Part shown: positions 24,698 through 35,735 of the stretch, in pieces
Position numbering within the stretch: position 1 is the first letter of the stretch
How the letters are laid out: the number at the start of each line of letters is the position of its first letter
Assembly (NCBI RefSeq): GCF_021021475.1
Contig: NZ_JAINWL010000002.1
Location: 434,001-498,000 of the forward strand
DNA: 64,000 nt
From: Citromicrobium bathyomarinum
Lineage (GTDB): Bacteria > Pseudomonadota > Alphaproteobacteria > Sphingomonadales > Sphingomonadaceae
Direction: 5' to 3'
The notes under the pieces: model-generated
Databases searched by the model: none
The model's input: the letters and a program-made list of their open reading frames with translations, nothing else
What the model was told of the DNA's origin: nothing
Program-made: the position numbers and the translations under genes

Positions 24698-27600
24698 CCG
24701 TTTGTCTCTCCATACCCGCCCCCGCCGGGCGTGAGGATCACGAAACTGTCGCCCGGCTGCATGTCCGCGCTGTCGGTCGCGGACAAGTCTTCGTGCGATC
24801 CGTCTCCGCGTTCGACCCAGTTTTCCCCCGGCAGCGCATCGCCGCCGCCCGCGATCCCGCGCGGCGGTACGGTGCGCCGGTTGGCGAGGATGTTGGCGCG
24901 CATCTCTTCGAGGAAGGTCACCCGCCGCTCGACCCCGTCGCCGCCGGTATGCGCGCCCGTGCCACCCGATCCGCGCCGGATCGCGAAGGTGTCCAGCCGC
25001 ACGGGCAGCCGCGTTTCGAGGATTTCGGGGTCGGTCAGGCGCGAATTGGTCATGTGGGTCTGCACCGCGCTGGTCCCGTCATGGTCGGGGCCCGCTCCCG
25101 ATCCGCCAGCGATCGTCTCGTAATACTGGTGATCCTCGTTGCCGAAGGTGAAGTTGTTCATCGTGCCCTGGCTGGGGGCGAGGCGACCGGTCGCGGCGAA
25201 CAGGCAATCGGTTACCACCTGGCTGGTCTCGACATTGCCCGCGACCACCGCAGCGCCGGGCCTTGGATTGAGCATCGATCCTTCGGGCACGATCAGTTCG
25301 ACCGGGCGCAGGCAACCATCGTTCATCGGGATCGGATCGTCGATCAGCGTGCGCAGCACATAGAGCGCGGCGGCGCGGGTGATCGATCGCGGCGCGTTGA
25401 AGTTGTTGTCCTGCTGTGCGCTGGTGCCGGTGAAATCGAACACCGCGGAGCGGGTCGCATCGTCGATCCGGATCGCGACCTGCACCTGCGCTCCGTTGTC
25501 CATCGGGTAGGTGAACGCGCCATCCTCCAGCCGGCCGAGCAGCGCGCGCACGCTCTCCTCCGCATTGGCGAGGACGTGGTCCATGTAGGCGGAGACCATC
25601 TGCGCCCCGCGCTCATGCGCCGCCTGATGCAGCAGTTCCGCGCCGCGGGTGCAGGCGGCCAGTTGCGCGCGCAGGTCCGACAGGTTGCGATCGGGCCGGC
25701 GCGCCGGGTATTTCGCATCGGCCAGCGCCGCGCGCACCGCATCCTCTCGGAAGGTGCCCTCATCGACCAGCAGGAGGTTGTCGATCATCACCCCCTCCTG
25801 CTCGATGGTGCGGCTTTCGGGCGGCATCGAGCCGGGCGCGATCCCGCCGATATCCGCGTGGTGCCCGCGCGCGGCAACGAACGCGTCGGGCGTGTCGTCG
25901 TCGTCCGAATAGAATACCGGCGCGATCACCGTGATGTCGGGCAGGTGGGTGCCGCCGCGGAACGGATCATTGACCACATAGGCATCGCCGCGCTGGATGC
26001 CTCGGCCGTCGCGCGCATCTCCGCGCACCTCGATCACGCGGGCGATGGAGTCGCCCATGCTGCCCAGATGCACCGGGATATGCGGCGCATTGGCGATCAG
26101 CTCTCCGCGTGCGTTGAACAGCGCGCAGGAGAAATCGAGCCGTTCCTTGATGTTGACCGAGGTCGCGGTGTTCTGCAGCACCACGCCCATTTCCTCGGCA
26201 ATCGCCATGAACAGGTTGTTGAAGATCTCCAGCCTGACCGGATCGACTTCGGTCCCCGCCGCGCGCGTGCGTTCGAGCGGGACCGTGCGGGTCAGCACCA
26301 GGCTGCCTTCCTTGGCGAGCTGCGCTTCCCATCCTTCGTCGACCACGGTGGTAGAGCCCGGATCGATCACCAGCGCGGGGCCTGCGATCACCTGTCCAGT
26401 GGTAAGCGCGGCGCGTTCGTAGGTCGGCCACTCGCCCGAAGCTTCGCCATCGACTGCGACCGGCTCAATCCTCGCGTCGCCAAGCCCGCCGGATGTCCCG
26501 CTCGCATCCACGCTAAGCGCTTCGACGATGATTGCTGCGTCCTTGTCCGAATAGCCGTAGCGCTGGCGGTGGAGCACGCGGAAGGCGGCATCCATCGCGT
26601 CCGCATCGGTACACTCGATGGTCAGCATGGAATCGCTGCCGTCGAACCGCAGCCGCGCGCGGGCGGCGAGCGTGACGTCTTTCGCGGCGATGCCCTGTTC
26701 GGTCAGCGCGGCGCGAGCCTCGTCTCGCAAGGTATCGAGTTCTTCGGCAAAGCCATCGTGCAGCGGCCGGACCAGACTGACCTCGCGGATCGCCTTTACG
26801 GGGGCGAGCCCGATGCCATAGGCGGAGAGGATACCGGCGAGCGGATGGACCAGCACGGTCTCGATCCCCAGCTCGTCCGCCACCTTGCACGCATGCTGCC
26901 CGCCCGCGCCGCCGAAGCAGGCGAGCGCATATTCGGTCACATCGTGCCCGCGCGCGACCGAGATCTTGCGGATCGCATTGGCCATGTTGTCGACCGCGAT
27001 CGCGAGGAAGCCGCGTGCGATGTCTTCCAGCGGCTTGGGTTCGGGCAATTGGGCCGCGATCTCTTCCAACCGTTTGCGCGATGCTTCGGGGGCGAGCGGC
27101 TGGTTGCCCTCCGGTCCGAAGACATGCGGGAAGAAGGCCGGGTCGATCCGGCCGAGAAACAGGTTGCAGTCGGTCACCGTCAGCGGGCCGCCCTTGCGGT
27201 AGCAGGCCGGGCCCGGGTCCGCACCGCCGCTTTCGGGTCCAACGCGGAAGCGTGCGCCGTCGAAGCTGCACACCGAGCCGCCGCCCGCCGCGACGGTGTG
27301 GATCTGCATCATCGGCGCGGCGACCCGAACGCCTGCGACCAGGTTCTCCGCCGCAAGTTCCAGCTCACCCGCATAATGCGCGACATCGGTGCTGGTCCCG
27401 CCCATGTCGAAGCCGATCAGCTTGCGATGGCCGAGCGGTTCGCCCGCCGCGACCATCCCCACGACGCCGCCAGCCGGGCCGGACAGAATGGCGTCCTTGC
27501 CGCGAAACGCGCCGACCTCCGCCAGCCCGCCATTGGATTGCATGAAGCCGAGCCGCTCGACCGGGGGCAGGTCCCGCTGAAGCCCGTCTGTGTAGCGCTT

Positions 27601-28251
27601 GAGCACCGGGGAGAGATAGGCGTCGACCACGGTGGTATCGCCGCGCGGCACGTATTTGATCAGCGGCGCGACCTCGTGGCTGACGCTGACCTGCGTGAAG
27701 CCGAGTGCGCGCGCGATCTCGCCCAGCCGCGCCTCATGATCGCGGTATTTCCAGCCGTGCATCAGGATGATCGCCAGCGCATCGAACCCCTCGTTGCGCA
27801 GGTTCTGCAACGCCGCGCGCGCGGCATCATCGTCGAGCGGGTGCAGGATCGTTCCGTCGGCTCCGATCCTCTCGTCGATTTCGACAACCTTGGCAGGCAG
27901 TTGCTCGGGAAGGATGATGTGGCGGGCGAAAATCTCGGGCCGCGCCTGCGCGCCGATCCGCAAGCCATCGCCGAAGCCGCGCGTGGTCACCAGCGCGAGC
28001 CGTTCGCCCTTGCGCTCCAGCAGCGCGTTGGTTGCCACGGTGGTGCCGATCCGCAGCTCCGCGATCGGTGCCTCGCCGTGCTGCGCCATCAGGCGGCGAA
28101 CGGCTTCGGTCGCGGCATCGTCGTAGTGGCCGGGATTTTCGGACAGCAGCTTGTCGGTCACCAGCCGCCCGTCGGGCGTGGTTGCGACCACATCGGTGAA
28201 AGTACCGCCGCGGTCGACCGCGAAGCGCCATGCGCGGGAATGTTCGGTCAC
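24694..28251 (-). CDS. Hydantoinase/5-oxoprolinase (HyuA-HyuB fusion)
   Basis: Protein of 1185 residues from the GTG at 28251; an upstream start at 28380 would add 43 residues of non-family sequence. The N-terminal half is HyuA-like with the ATP-binding [34 protein letters not shown] and [18 protein letters not shown]. The C-terminal half, from about residue 700, is HyuB-like with [20 protein letters not shown] and a terminal GGGGYGE. ATP-dependent 5-oxoprolinases open 5-oxoproline to glutamate; hydantoinase activity is the alternative. It is the first gene of the operon with DUF969, DUF979 and DUF2891. Confidence 0.92.
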   Translation of the reverse strand: MTEHSRAWRFAVDRGGTFTDVVATTPDGRLVTDKLLSENPGHYDDAATEAVRRLMAQHGEAPIAELRIGTTVATNALLERKGERLALVTTRGFGDGLRIGAQARPEIFARHIILPEQLPAKVVEIDERIGADGTILHPLDDDAARAALQNLRNEGFDALAIILMHGWKYRDHEARLGEIARALGFTQVSVSHEVAPLIKYVPRGDTTVVDAYLSPVLKRYTDGLQRDLPPVERLGFMQSNGGLAEVGAFRGKDAILSGPAGGVVGMVAAGEPLGHRKLIGFDMGGTSTDVAHYAGELELAAENLVAGVRVAAPMMQIHTVAAGGGSVCSFDGARFRVGPESGGADPGPACYRKGGPLTVTDCNLFLGRIDPAFFPHVFGPEGNQPLAPEASRKRLEEIAAQLPEPKPLEDIARGFLAIAVDNMANAIRKISVARGHDVTEYALACFGGAGGQHACKVADELGIETVLVHPLAGILSAYGIGLAPVKAIREVSLVRPLHDGFAEELDTLRDEARAALTEQGIAAKDVTLAARARLRFDGSDSMLTIECTDADAMDAAFRVLHRQRYGYSDKDAAIIVEALSVDASGTSGGLGDARIEPVAVDGEASGEWPTYERAALTTGQVIAGPALVIDPGSTTVVDEGWEAQLAKEGSLVLTRTVPLERTRAAGTEVDPVRLEIFNNLFMAIAEEMGVVLQNTATSVNIKERLDFSCALFNARGELIANAPHIPVHLGSMGDSIARVIEVRGDARDGRGIQRGDAYVVNDPFRGGTHLPDITVIAPVFYSDDDDTPDAFVAARGHHADIGGIAPGSMPPESRTIEQEGVMIDNLLLVDEGTFREDAVRAALADAKYPARRPDRNLSDLRAQLAACTRGAELLHQAAHERGAQMVSAYMDHVLANAEESVRALLGRLEDGAFTYPMDNGAQVQVAIRIDDATRSAVFDFTGTSAQQDNNFNAPRSITRAAALYVLRTLIDDPIPMNDGCLRPVELIVPEGSMLNPRPGAAVVAGNVETSQVVTDCLFAATGRLAPSQGTMNNFTFGNEDHQYYETIAGGSGAGPDHDGTSAVQTHMTNSRLTDPEILETRLPVRLDTFAIRRGSGGTGAHTGGDGVERRVTFLEEMRANILANRRTVPPRGIAGGGDALPGENWVERGDGSHEDLSATDSADMQPGDSFVILTPGGGGYGETNG

Positions 28252-28583
28252 GAAGGCTCGCTCGTCTTGCCGTAGAAGGGAGGCGAAACGTTGTAGGGCT
28301 GTGCGCGGGCTTGTCCAACCGGGCATGCAGGCCGCGATGCCGTTGTCGGGCGAACACCATTTGCACCGGACTATTGTCAAGAATCTGTAGCACAGACCCC
28401 GATCAATCGTTGCCAGGCGGCGAGATCGTCGAGAATCTCCTGCCTATAGATGATTGGAATTGCGAATTGATCACTGTTGCCCAAAAATAGATTGGCATGT
28501 AAAAATTGGATTGGGCGATTCGGCTTAATTGTAGTGATTGATTTCGCTGCGGGCAGAGGCGATTGGGTGAGGGGGGTGGCTTT

Positions 28584-31500
28584 ATGCCGACAATTACGTT
28601 CAGCGAGCGATCAGTAGGAGCGCGTAACCCAACATTTTCTTTCGACGAGAACACCGTTCGAACATCGGGGCAGATCGTTCGCGATGGCGCTCAGCCAGCA
28701 TCCCCCTCTTTTGCCGCAAACAGTAACTATTTCGGCCCTGTTTTCCTGTTTTTCGAGCGGGCCGTTACTTCGGTCTCGCTCGCCGCCGGCTATTTCGACA
28801 ATCTCGGCAGCACGCGGATCGAGTTTCTGGACGGTTCTGGCCGAGTACTGAGTTCGATTCTCAATTCCGCGTTCGGCGTACAGACCTACAGCTTTACCAG
28901 CGAAGCGGGCATCGCCTCGGTCCGTGTGATTGATGAATCCTATGACGCCGCCGGGTTCTCGATCGACACGGTGATTTTCGGCGATCCCGTCGCCTCGCTC
29001 TCTCCGCCTGTGGTGAGCCAAACGGCAGGCGCTCTCCTCCTCGATCGCGATTTCGGACAGGTCGGCCCATCTTCGCTGGTCTTCAGTGAGGAGCTCGGCC
29101 CCGGCGACAGCTTGGACACGATCGCCTTCACGGCAGCGGCCCCGGGGGCGATTACTCTTACCGTCGCGCTTGACTCCGATCCGGGAAACATCCGCGCAAT
29201 CACCTTCGCAGTGACCGAGGGACGTAACTTTTTCAGCTTCCGGCCCCCAGAGGCCTATACAAGCGACCAGTCGTACACCGTTCGGATGGATGTCGACATT
29301 CAGCAACCGGATGCCGAACGGCTCATGGATGCCTGGGTCAGCGACACGGCAGCGGACATACTGGGCGGTACATTCGATTTTCAGGAAGCGAAGTTCAAAC
29401 TTCTCCAAATCGCGGCAAGCGTCGATTCTCCCGATAGTGCTGCCCGGCTGCTGGGCAAGGTGGCTGGGGTGTACAGCCTTGTCGGGCTGGTATTCGATGC
29501 CTCCGTTCGAACTAGCCGGGTTCGTAATGCGGAAGATTTTCGCGAAGAGTTTTTCGTACAGGCTTTCGATGCCGCAACGGAGACTCTCGTCTCTTCCGGG
29601 CCTGCCGCCGTAGGCGCGATGACGCGACATCCGATAGGTATCGCCCTTGGTATCGTCACGGGCTTCGTCGGAGGTGTCGCGTATACCGTTTTCTTCAGTG
29701 ATGACGTGCAAGACTATGCGAGGACGCTTTACAGGGAGTCCTTCCAGTCTCTCGATGATCTGCCATACGTGTATGACACCGATTACGCCGACAGTAATAC
29801 CGCGCCGATAAGCTTCGATGCCGATTACTATCTCGACACCTATGCGGACGCTGCGACCGCCGTCGCCAACGGCGACTATGCGACCGCCTATCTGCATTAT
29901 ATCGGCGTGGGGGCGGCGCTCGGCTATGCGCCCGCAGAGGGGGTGGCTCCAATCCCGGCCTCGGCCATTGCCAGCGAGACGACCCCAGAGCTCGCCCGGC
30001 AAGGCTACAACAGCGCGCTCTTCATCCAGGCAGCCGGCGATTTTTCGGGCGATACCGCTTCCGCCACTGAGATCGGGATTGCCGCCACCCTCAACGATGC
30101 GCGAACCGCCGGATCCGAGCTGGGCCTGAGCGGTGCGCTGTTCACGCTTGCCAACCGGATCGCTCAGGACGTTGCCGTCAACCGGCTCGTGGAGCCTTCG
30201 GTCGCGTTCACGCCGACCGATCTGCAAGGCTGGATCGCCACGATGTCCAACGGGCAGGCAATTCCGGACGCATTCGCATCCTATCTCGGAGGAAGTGCGA
30301 ACCTCCAGTTCTTTGCGGTCTATTCCGACGATGTGCAGCCCGAAGACATTCTTTCGCGCTTCCTTGCCGACGCTGAAGCCGCCCCAAGCCTGCTTGGCAC
30401 GTCGATCCGGAGCATCGGCATCGGTGAACATGCGGGCGTCTACGTCATCGCGGTCAGCACCAGCGTCGCAGGCTCCGGCCCTGCCGAAGACGCGGCACCT
30501 CGCGAGCTTGTTCTGGCGGGTGATGAAGGCGCCGATACCTTCTATGCGGGTGGCGGAGTCGCCAATCTGACCGGTCGGGATGGCGCCGACATGCTGGTCG
30601 GCAGTGCGTATGCGGACCGCCTCGACGGCGGCGCGGGAGGCGACGTCATCCGGACCAACGGCGGGGCGGATATCGTGTTCGGGGGCAGCGGAAACGACCG
30701 CTTCATCATCGATTCCGGAAGCGCGCCGGTAGATCGGCCCGACATCGTCAAGCTGGTAACGCAGGTAAATGGAACCCGCGAAACCGCGATCGCGCTCGAA
30801 GGGGGGTTCGACCTTGTCTCCGACTGGAGGATTGGCGACTCCGCGACAATCCCGCATGCGACCGTCAATGCCGTCTCCAGCAGCGGGCGGGAGTTCTACG
30901 CGGTGACCGTGGCCCAAGGGGCCACGATCATCATCGATATCGATCGGACGACCGATTTCGACAGCGCGCTCAGGATAGTCGATTCCGCTGGGCAGACAAT
31001 TTCGGCCAACGCGACTGCCAGCGTGATCGATCCGGGGAGCGATTTTACCTACGATGCCTATCTCACGCACACGTTCGAAGCAGGCGGCACCTATTACATC
31101 GAAGTCACCAACGAGCGCGGGGAGATGCCCGCAGGCTCTTCCTACACCATGAATGTTTCCCTCACCGGGACGACCATCCCGTCGCTCAGTGCTGCTGCGA
31201 CAGTCTATGGGGGGACGGGCGACGATGTTTATGAGGTGGCTGGCGCTGGCGATTTGCTGGTCGAATATGCCGGAGGAGGCACCGACACGGTCCTTAGCCG
31301 TGTATCCTACACACTCGGCGCGAATATCGAAAACCTCACGCTCGTCAGTGGATCGGGTGCAGTCGAGGCTGCCGGAAACGACCTGGATAATCTTCTTCGT
31401 GGGAACGCGGCAGACAATGTGATCCGCGGAGGCGCAGGCGACGATATTCTGGTGGGAAGCGGCGGGAACGATGCGATCGACGGGGGCGCTGGCACGGATA

Positions 31501-33185
31501 CCGCAGTGTTCTCTGGCAACCGGTCGGACTATACCATCTTCAATATTGCCAATGGTCAGGTCCAGCAGATCAGCGGGCCCGACGGCGTCGACACGCTGTT
31601 CAGCGTTGAACGCCTCGCTTTTGACGATGGCATTTACGCGCTCGGCGCACAGGCTGGCGAGTTGCAGTTCCGGTATGACCAGTTTGGCGCCGGAGATGCC
31701 GCAGGCGGCTGGTCGAGCAACGAGCGCTATCCAAGGACCGTCGCGGATGTGAATGGGGATGGGCGCGCCGACCTGATCGGATTTGCGTCTTCGGGTACTT
31801 TCGTGGCGCTTGGGCAGGCGAATGGCACCTTCGCGCCGCTCCAGCTGGGCATTGCCGGCTTTGGATCGGCAGATGCCGCAGGCGGCTGGGCGGATGGCGA
31901 CCGGTTCCCCCGCACGATGGGTGACGTAAACGGCGATGGCCGTGCAGACATCATCGGCTTTGGCAGCGGTGGTGCCTACGTGTCTTACGGCCAGGCGAGC
32001 GGCACCTTCGCGGCACCGGTGCTTGCCTTGGCGGGTTTCGGCTCCGCCGACGCAGCGGGCGGATGGCTCGACAACACACGCTTCCCGCGCGAAGTAGCGG
32101 ACGTGAACGGCGACGGACGCGACGATCTGATCGGTTTTGGCGGCGCAGGCGTCTACGTGTCGCTGGCGCGCGCCGATGGCGGCTTCGGGAACACCTATCT
32201 GGCAACCAACAGCTTTGGTTTTAGCCAGTCCGCTGGCGGCTGGAGTAACAACGACCTCTACCAACGCACTCTTGCCGACATCAATGGCGACGGTCGTGCG
32301 GATATTGTCGGTTTCGGGAGTGGCGGGGTCTACATCTCCTACGCGCTCGAAAACGGAACTTATACCGACCCCGTCCTCGGTTATAGCGGATTTGGCTCGG
32401 CCCCGTCTGCCGGCGGGTGGCTGACACAAGACCGGTTCCCGAGAATGCTTGGCGATCTGAATGGCGACGGAGCCGTGGACATCGTCGGCTTCAGTTCGAA
32501 CGGCACGTGGGTGGCATTGGGCGATGGTGAGGGCGGGTTTTCCAACGCAACGCTCGCGACCGATCAGTTCGGCTATGGTGATGCAGCCGGAGGTTGGGCC
32601 ACCAATGATCGTTTCCCTCGCATTCTGGCCGATATCAATGGCGACGGGACCGACGATATCGTCGGCTTCTCGTCCGGCGGCGTAGTCGTCGCTTACGGCG
32701 GCACCAGTGACTGGGTCCGCATCGGCCCCGCGCTGGACTATTCCGGTGAGCCTGGTTTCGGGACCGCGCAAACCGGTGCGGACCTGCTGTTCGATGTCGC
32801 GTCCAATCAGGCCCTGTTCGGCGAACTGCGTGACAACGAAGTCCATCTGCCCAGTGACAGGGTGCTGCACCCCGTGGTGTTCGACGAAGGATCGCGCGAG
32901 CTGTTGATCGGTCCCGACCAGCCCGTCTTCCGCTTCGAAAACAGTTCCAGATGGGGCCGCGCCTCGGTGATGGAGAGCGAGGTCGAACTCGCCGGCCTGC
33001 AGGTCTTCGGTGCGCCCGACACGCATGTTGTCGAGCCGGGCTTTGAGTACGGCGCCGCAAGTGCCGCGCTCCGCGCATTGCAGGCAGAGGAGAACTTGTT
33101 GGGCGATGCGCTGCATCAGCCGCCCGTCGTCTCACCCATTGCGCCGGAACTGGAACCGCTGATCGACAATATTGCGCTGTTCTAG
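28584..33185 (+). CDS. Giant secreted RTX/FG-GAP repeat protein with CAP-like domain
   Basis: Protein of 1533 residues from the ATG at 28584 (GGGGGG upstream). Two N-terminal beta-rich domains (1-300) are followed by a hydrophobic patch (about 342-369), a DADYYLDTYADAATAV motif (from about 411), a degenerate CAP/SCP-like domain (about 455-630), RTX calcium repeats (GGAGGD, GGSGND; about 645-710), a PPC-like beta domain (722-862), more RTX repeats (872-975), six tandem FG-GAP-like repeats (1033-1386) and a 147-residue tail. There is no Sec signal; RTX repeats suggest type I secretion. No transporter genes are adjacent. Likely an adhesin or surface enzyme. Confidence 0.85.
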   Translation: MPTITFSERSVGARNPTFSFDENTVRTSGQIVRDGAQPASPSFAANSNYFGPVFLFFERAVTSVSLAAGYFDNLGSTRIEFLDGSGRVLSSILNSAFGVQTYSFTSEAGIASVRVIDESYDAAGFSIDTVIFGDPVASLSPPVVSQTAGALLLDRDFGQVGPSSLVFSEELGPGDSLDTIAFTAAAPGAITLTVALDSDPGNIRAITFAVTEGRNFFSFRPPEAYTSDQSYTVRMDVDIQQPDAERLMDAWVSDTAADILGGTFDFQEAKFKLLQIAASVDSPDSAARLLGKVAGVYSLVGLVFDASVRTSRVRNAEDFREEFFVQAFDAATETLVSSGPAAVGAMTRHPIGIALGIVTGFVGGVAYTVFFSDDVQDYARTLYRESFQSLDDLPYVYDTDYADSNTAPISFDADYYLDTYADAATAVANGDYATAYLHYIGVGAALGYAPAEGVAPIPASAIASETTPELARQGYNSALFIQAAGDFSGDTASATEIGIAATLNDARTAGSELGLSGALFTLANRIAQDVAVNRLVEPSVAFTPTDLQGWIATMSNGQAIPDAFASYLGGSANLQFFAVYSDDVQPEDILSRFLADAEAAPSLLGTSIRSIGIGEHAGVYVIAVSTSVAGSGPAEDAAPRELVLAGDEGADTFYAGGGVANLTGRDGADMLVGSAYADRLDGGAGGDVIRTNGGADIVFGGSGNDRFIIDSGSAPVDRPDIVKLVTQVNGTRETAIALEGGFDLVSDWRIGDSATIPHATVNAVSSSGREFYAVTVAQGATIIIDIDRTTDFDSALRIVDSAGQTISANATASVIDPGSDFTYDAYLTHTFEAGGTYYIEVTNERGEMPAGSSYTMNVSLTGTTIPSLSAAATVYGGTGDDVYEVAGAGDLLVEYAGGGTDTVLSRVSYTLGANIENLTLVSGSGAVEAAGNDLDNLLRGNAADNVIRGGAGDDILVGSGGNDAIDGGAGTDTAVFSGNRSDYTIFNIANGQVQQISGPDGVDTLFSVERLAFDDGIYALGAQAGELQFRYDQFGAGDAAGGWSSNERYPRTVADVNGDGRADLIGFASSGTFVALGQANGTFAPLQLGIAGFGSADAAGGWADGDRFPRTMGDVNGDGRADIIGFGSGGAYVSYGQASGTFAAPVLALAGFGSADAAGGWLDNTRFPREVADVNGDGRDDLIGFGGAGVYVSLARADGGFGNTYLATNSFGFSQSAGGWSNNDLYQRTLADINGDGRADIVGFGSGGVYISYALENGTYTDPVLGYSGFGSAPSAGGWLTQDRFPRMLGDLNGDGAVDIVGFSSNGTWVALGDGEGGFSNATLATDQFGYGDAAGGWATNDRFPRILADINGDGTDDIVGFSSGGVVVAYGGTSDWVRIGPALDYSGEPGFGTAQTGADLLFDVASNQALFGELRDNEVHLPSDRVLHPVVFDEGSRELLIGPDQPVFRFENSSRWGRASVMESEVELAGLQVFGAPDTHVVEPGFEYGAASAALRALQAEENLLGDALHQPPVVSPIAPELEPLIDNIALF
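31683..32744 (+). repeat. Six 177-bp tandem coding repeats (59-residue FG-GAP-like units)
   Basis: Units start at 31683, 31860, 32037, 32214, 32391 and 32568, with an exact 177-bp period. Each encodes FG-x-x-x-x-AGGW, then a FPR-type turn, a calcium-type DVNGDGRADI(I/V)GF loop and a V(A/S)(L/Y)G strand. DNA identity between units has drifted while the period is exact, so selection acts on protein structure. Six units fit one beta-propeller. Confidence 0.9.
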
Positions 33186-33286
33186 CGGATCACTGCTGAC
33201 GCGAGAGACGCGGGGCTGCTTCGCCGTTCGGCGTGTGCCGACCAGCGCCGCCTCTCTCCAGCCAGGTCTACCAGAGCGTCGGCGCA

Positions 33287-34000
33287 TCAATCCGGTATGC
33301 GGAACACGCCCCAGACGGGAAGGTGGTCGGACGCGCGCGAGGCGAGCGGGCTGTGGTGCACGCCGAACTCCACGGCCTCCAGCGGTGCTCCGTGCATGAT
33401 CCGGTCGAGCCGCCCCATCGGGCGCTGGCTGTGGAAGCTGCGCCCGCAATCGAGCATGGTGAAGTGGCGTGCGAATTCCTTGAGGCAGCCGCCGTTGGGT
33501 CGCCATTCATTGAGGTCACCCGCCAGCAGCGTGGGCCGCTGCTCCTGCGCCACGCGTGCCAGTTCGGCGATCGCGCGCGCCTGTCGCACGCGCCACAGGC
33601 CGGACAGATCGAGATGCATACCGAACACGGTCAGTTCCGGCCCGGTGGGAAGCCGCAGGGTCGCGGTCACGACCCCGCGCGGTTCGAGATAGGGAATATG
33701 GAGGACGTCATGCTCCAGGACGGCGATGTCGCGCCGGACCATGATCGTGTTCCCGTGCCAGCCCATTGAATCGTGCTGCACGTCGAAGGGCACCGGCATG
33801 TAATCGGTATGCTGCTCGACCAGAAAATCGGGCAGGGTGCGCTCGCGCTGCCCGAACCGCCGGTCTGCCTCCTGCAGGATCACGACGTCCGCATCGACCT
33901 CACCCAGAACTTTGAGGATGCGTGACGGATCGCGCTTGCGATCCGTGCCGACCGCCTTGTGGATGTTGTAACTGGCGAGCTTGAAGGTGGGATTGGCCAT
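33287..34000 (-). CDS. Endonuclease/exonuclease/phosphatase (EEP) family hydrolase
   Basis: Protein of 237 residues with all EEP landmarks: SYNIHKAVG, the metal-binding Glu in VILQEADRR, FGMHLDLSG, AGDLNEW, and the catalytic Asp-His in SDHLPVWG. Substrates in this family range from nucleic acids to phospholipids. It lies 4 bases downstream of a cardiolipin synthase on the same strand, an arrangement that suggests a phospholipid or membrane role. No signal peptide is present. Confidence 0.88.
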   Translation of the reverse strand: MANPTFKLASYNIHKAVGTDRKRDPSRILKVLGEVDADVVILQEADRRFGQRERTLPDFLVEQHTDYMPVPFDVQHDSMGWHGNTIMVRRDIAVLEHDVLHIPYLEPRGVVTATLRLPTGPELTVFGMHLDLSGLWRVRQARAIAELARVAQEQRPTLLAGDLNEWRPNGGCLKEFARHFTMLDCGRSFHSQRPMGRLDRIMHGAPLEAVEFGVHHSPLASRASDHLPVWGVFRIPD

Positions 34001-34004
34001 CGTT

Positions 34005-35462
34005 TCAGATCAGCTCGCTCAGCATTCGTGCGGTGTTCTCCAGCACCTTGTGCATCAGGGGGCGATGCTTCCATTCGGTGAACGACACGGGAGTGGATTG
34101 TTCGAGATAGCGATTTTCCACCTGCTGGAGGTCCTCGGCGAAAGTGTGATCGTAACATAGCAGATCGATCTCGGCATTCAGTTCGAACGAGCGCATATCC
34201 ATATTGCTCGATCCCAGGATCGAAACCTCGTGATCCACCCGGGAATGCTTGGCGTGCAGGAATTCGGGGCCGAACAGGTGAATTTCTGCCCCGAGCGAGA
34301 GGATTTCCTCGTAATAGCTGCGCTGCGCCAGCCCGGCGAGGTACTGATCGCATTTCGCCGCAGTGATCAGCCGCACCCGGACCCCGCGCAACACCGCGCC
34401 GCGGATGGCCGTCAGCAGCGAGTCATTGGGCACGAAATAGGGCGTGACGATAACGATCTCTTCGCTCGCATTGTGCATCGCCTGCGCCACGATCAGATCC
34501 ATCCCGCCAACCGGATTGTCCGGCCCGGTGGCGATCATCTGAGCCGCCAGTCCGGCTTCCCCGGGTTCGAGCGGAGGGAACATCGCTTCCTCGACCAGCT
34601 GCTCGAGCGTTTCGAGATACCAGTCGCACACGAAGATCGCCTGCAGCTGAACGACAAGCGGCCCCGTAACGCGAACCGCGAGTTCGCGGTTGGCCTGTCT
34701 CCCATGATCTTCTGGCGCCCAGATATTCTGCGAGCCAGTGTAGCCGACCCGACCATCCACCACCACGATCTTGCGGTGATTGCGCAGGTCCACGCGTGAA
34801 CTGGACAGACGCCGGCGTAGCGGCAGGATGTCGTGCACCTCGATGCCCGCAGGCTCCAGCCGCCGCTTGATCGATGCGACCGAGCCGTAGGAGCCCAGCG
34901 CATCGATCAGCAGGCGGCAGGTCACGCCCCGCGTGCTCGCCCGTTCGAGTGCCGCGAGCACGCGATCGCCCGCACGGTCGTTCTTGAAGATGTAGAACTC
35001 GACATGCACGTGGTGCCGGGCGCGGTCGATATCCTCGACGATCCGGTCGAACGTGGCGTGATAGTCACCGAGCGGCGCGATCCGGTTGCCATCGACCGCC
35101 GGGAACTGGCCCAGCCCGTGTGCCAGGTTGGCCAGCGAGTGATTATCCTCGCAAAGTCGGGGTGATATCTCTGCCTTGTCGAGCCCCGATTGCCGGGTAA
35201 TCCGGTCCAGAATGCGCGGCAGGTCCGCGACCCGCTCCTGACGCTGCTTCGCATATTGCGGCCGACCGATCAGCCAGTAGATGAGCAGCGCGACCCACGG
35301 CAGCGCAAAAAAGATCAGCAGCCAGTTACGCGCCTCTGCTGGCGGGCGGCGGAAGGGCACCACCACGAAAGCAATCATGGCGATGATCCAGCCGATAATT
35401 GCGAAGAGGTGGTCCCAGATCCACGCGAAGGTGCCATCGACGATGCTGCCGATATCGATCAT
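34005..35462 (-). CDS. cls: Cardiolipin synthase (phospholipase D family)
   Basis: Protein of 485 residues, the length of bacterial ClsA. Two N-terminal membrane segments (about residues 15-60) belong to the PLD-nuclease N-terminal region. The two HKD motifs are present: LRNHRKIVVVDGRVGYTGS and FLHAKHSRVDHEVSILGSS. It condenses two phosphatidylglycerols to cardiolipin in the inner membrane. It is cotranscribed with the EEP-family gene downstream. Confidence 0.93.
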   Translation of the reverse strand: MIDIGSIVDGTFAWIWDHLFAIIGWIIAMIAFVVVPFRRPPAEARNWLLIFFALPWVALLIYWLIGRPQYAKQRQERVADLPRILDRITRQSGLDKAEISPRLCEDNHSLANLAHGLGQFPAVDGNRIAPLGDYHATFDRIVEDIDRARHHVHVEFYIFKNDRAGDRVLAALERASTRGVTCRLLIDALGSYGSVASIKRRLEPAGIEVHDILPLRRRLSSSRVDLRNHRKIVVVDGRVGYTGSQNIWAPEDHGRQANRELAVRVTGPLVVQLQAIFVCDWYLETLEQLVEEAMFPPLEPGEAGLAAQMIATGPDNPVGGMDLIVAQAMHNASEEIVIVTPYFVPNDSLLTAIRGAVLRGVRVRLITAAKCDQYLAGLAQRSYYEEILSLGAEIHLFGPEFLHAKHSRVDHEVSILGSSNMDMRSFELNAEIDLLCYDHTFAEDLQQVENRYLEQSTPVSFTEWKHRPLMHKVLENTARMLSELI

Positions 35463-35735
35463 CGGGCGTACCCAGCATCTTTGAATGGCAGAAAATCGAA
35501 CATCGCGTGATTGACCCGATCGGCTCTTGCTTGGTTAACGGCCGGTTGCGGCTTGCCGTTTCCGGAAAGTTTCAGATTCTTGGCGTATCAAGGACGCTTC
35601 GCAAGCATTTTCGCGGCGGAGCAGACCATCAGCGAGGCGGCACGAGAGCGCCGCGTCGGTTGCCTCGCCGCTGTGAACACTCCTTTTACGCATATTTACT
35701 AGGACGGATGCGCAAAACCGGAAGGGCCTCATTTC

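Noticed and set aside
24793-28275. 1160-codon open frame on the plus strand opposite the oxoprolinase
   Set aside because: It mirrors the real gene; in GC-rich DNA with strong codon bias the antisense frame lacks stops. Its protein is Arg/His/Gln/Asp-rich and matches no family.
28611-33116. 1501-codon minus-strand frame opposite the RTX/FG-GAP gene
   Set aside because: The length is striking, but it is the antisense of regular repeat codons, with no domain, start signal or ribosome binding site.
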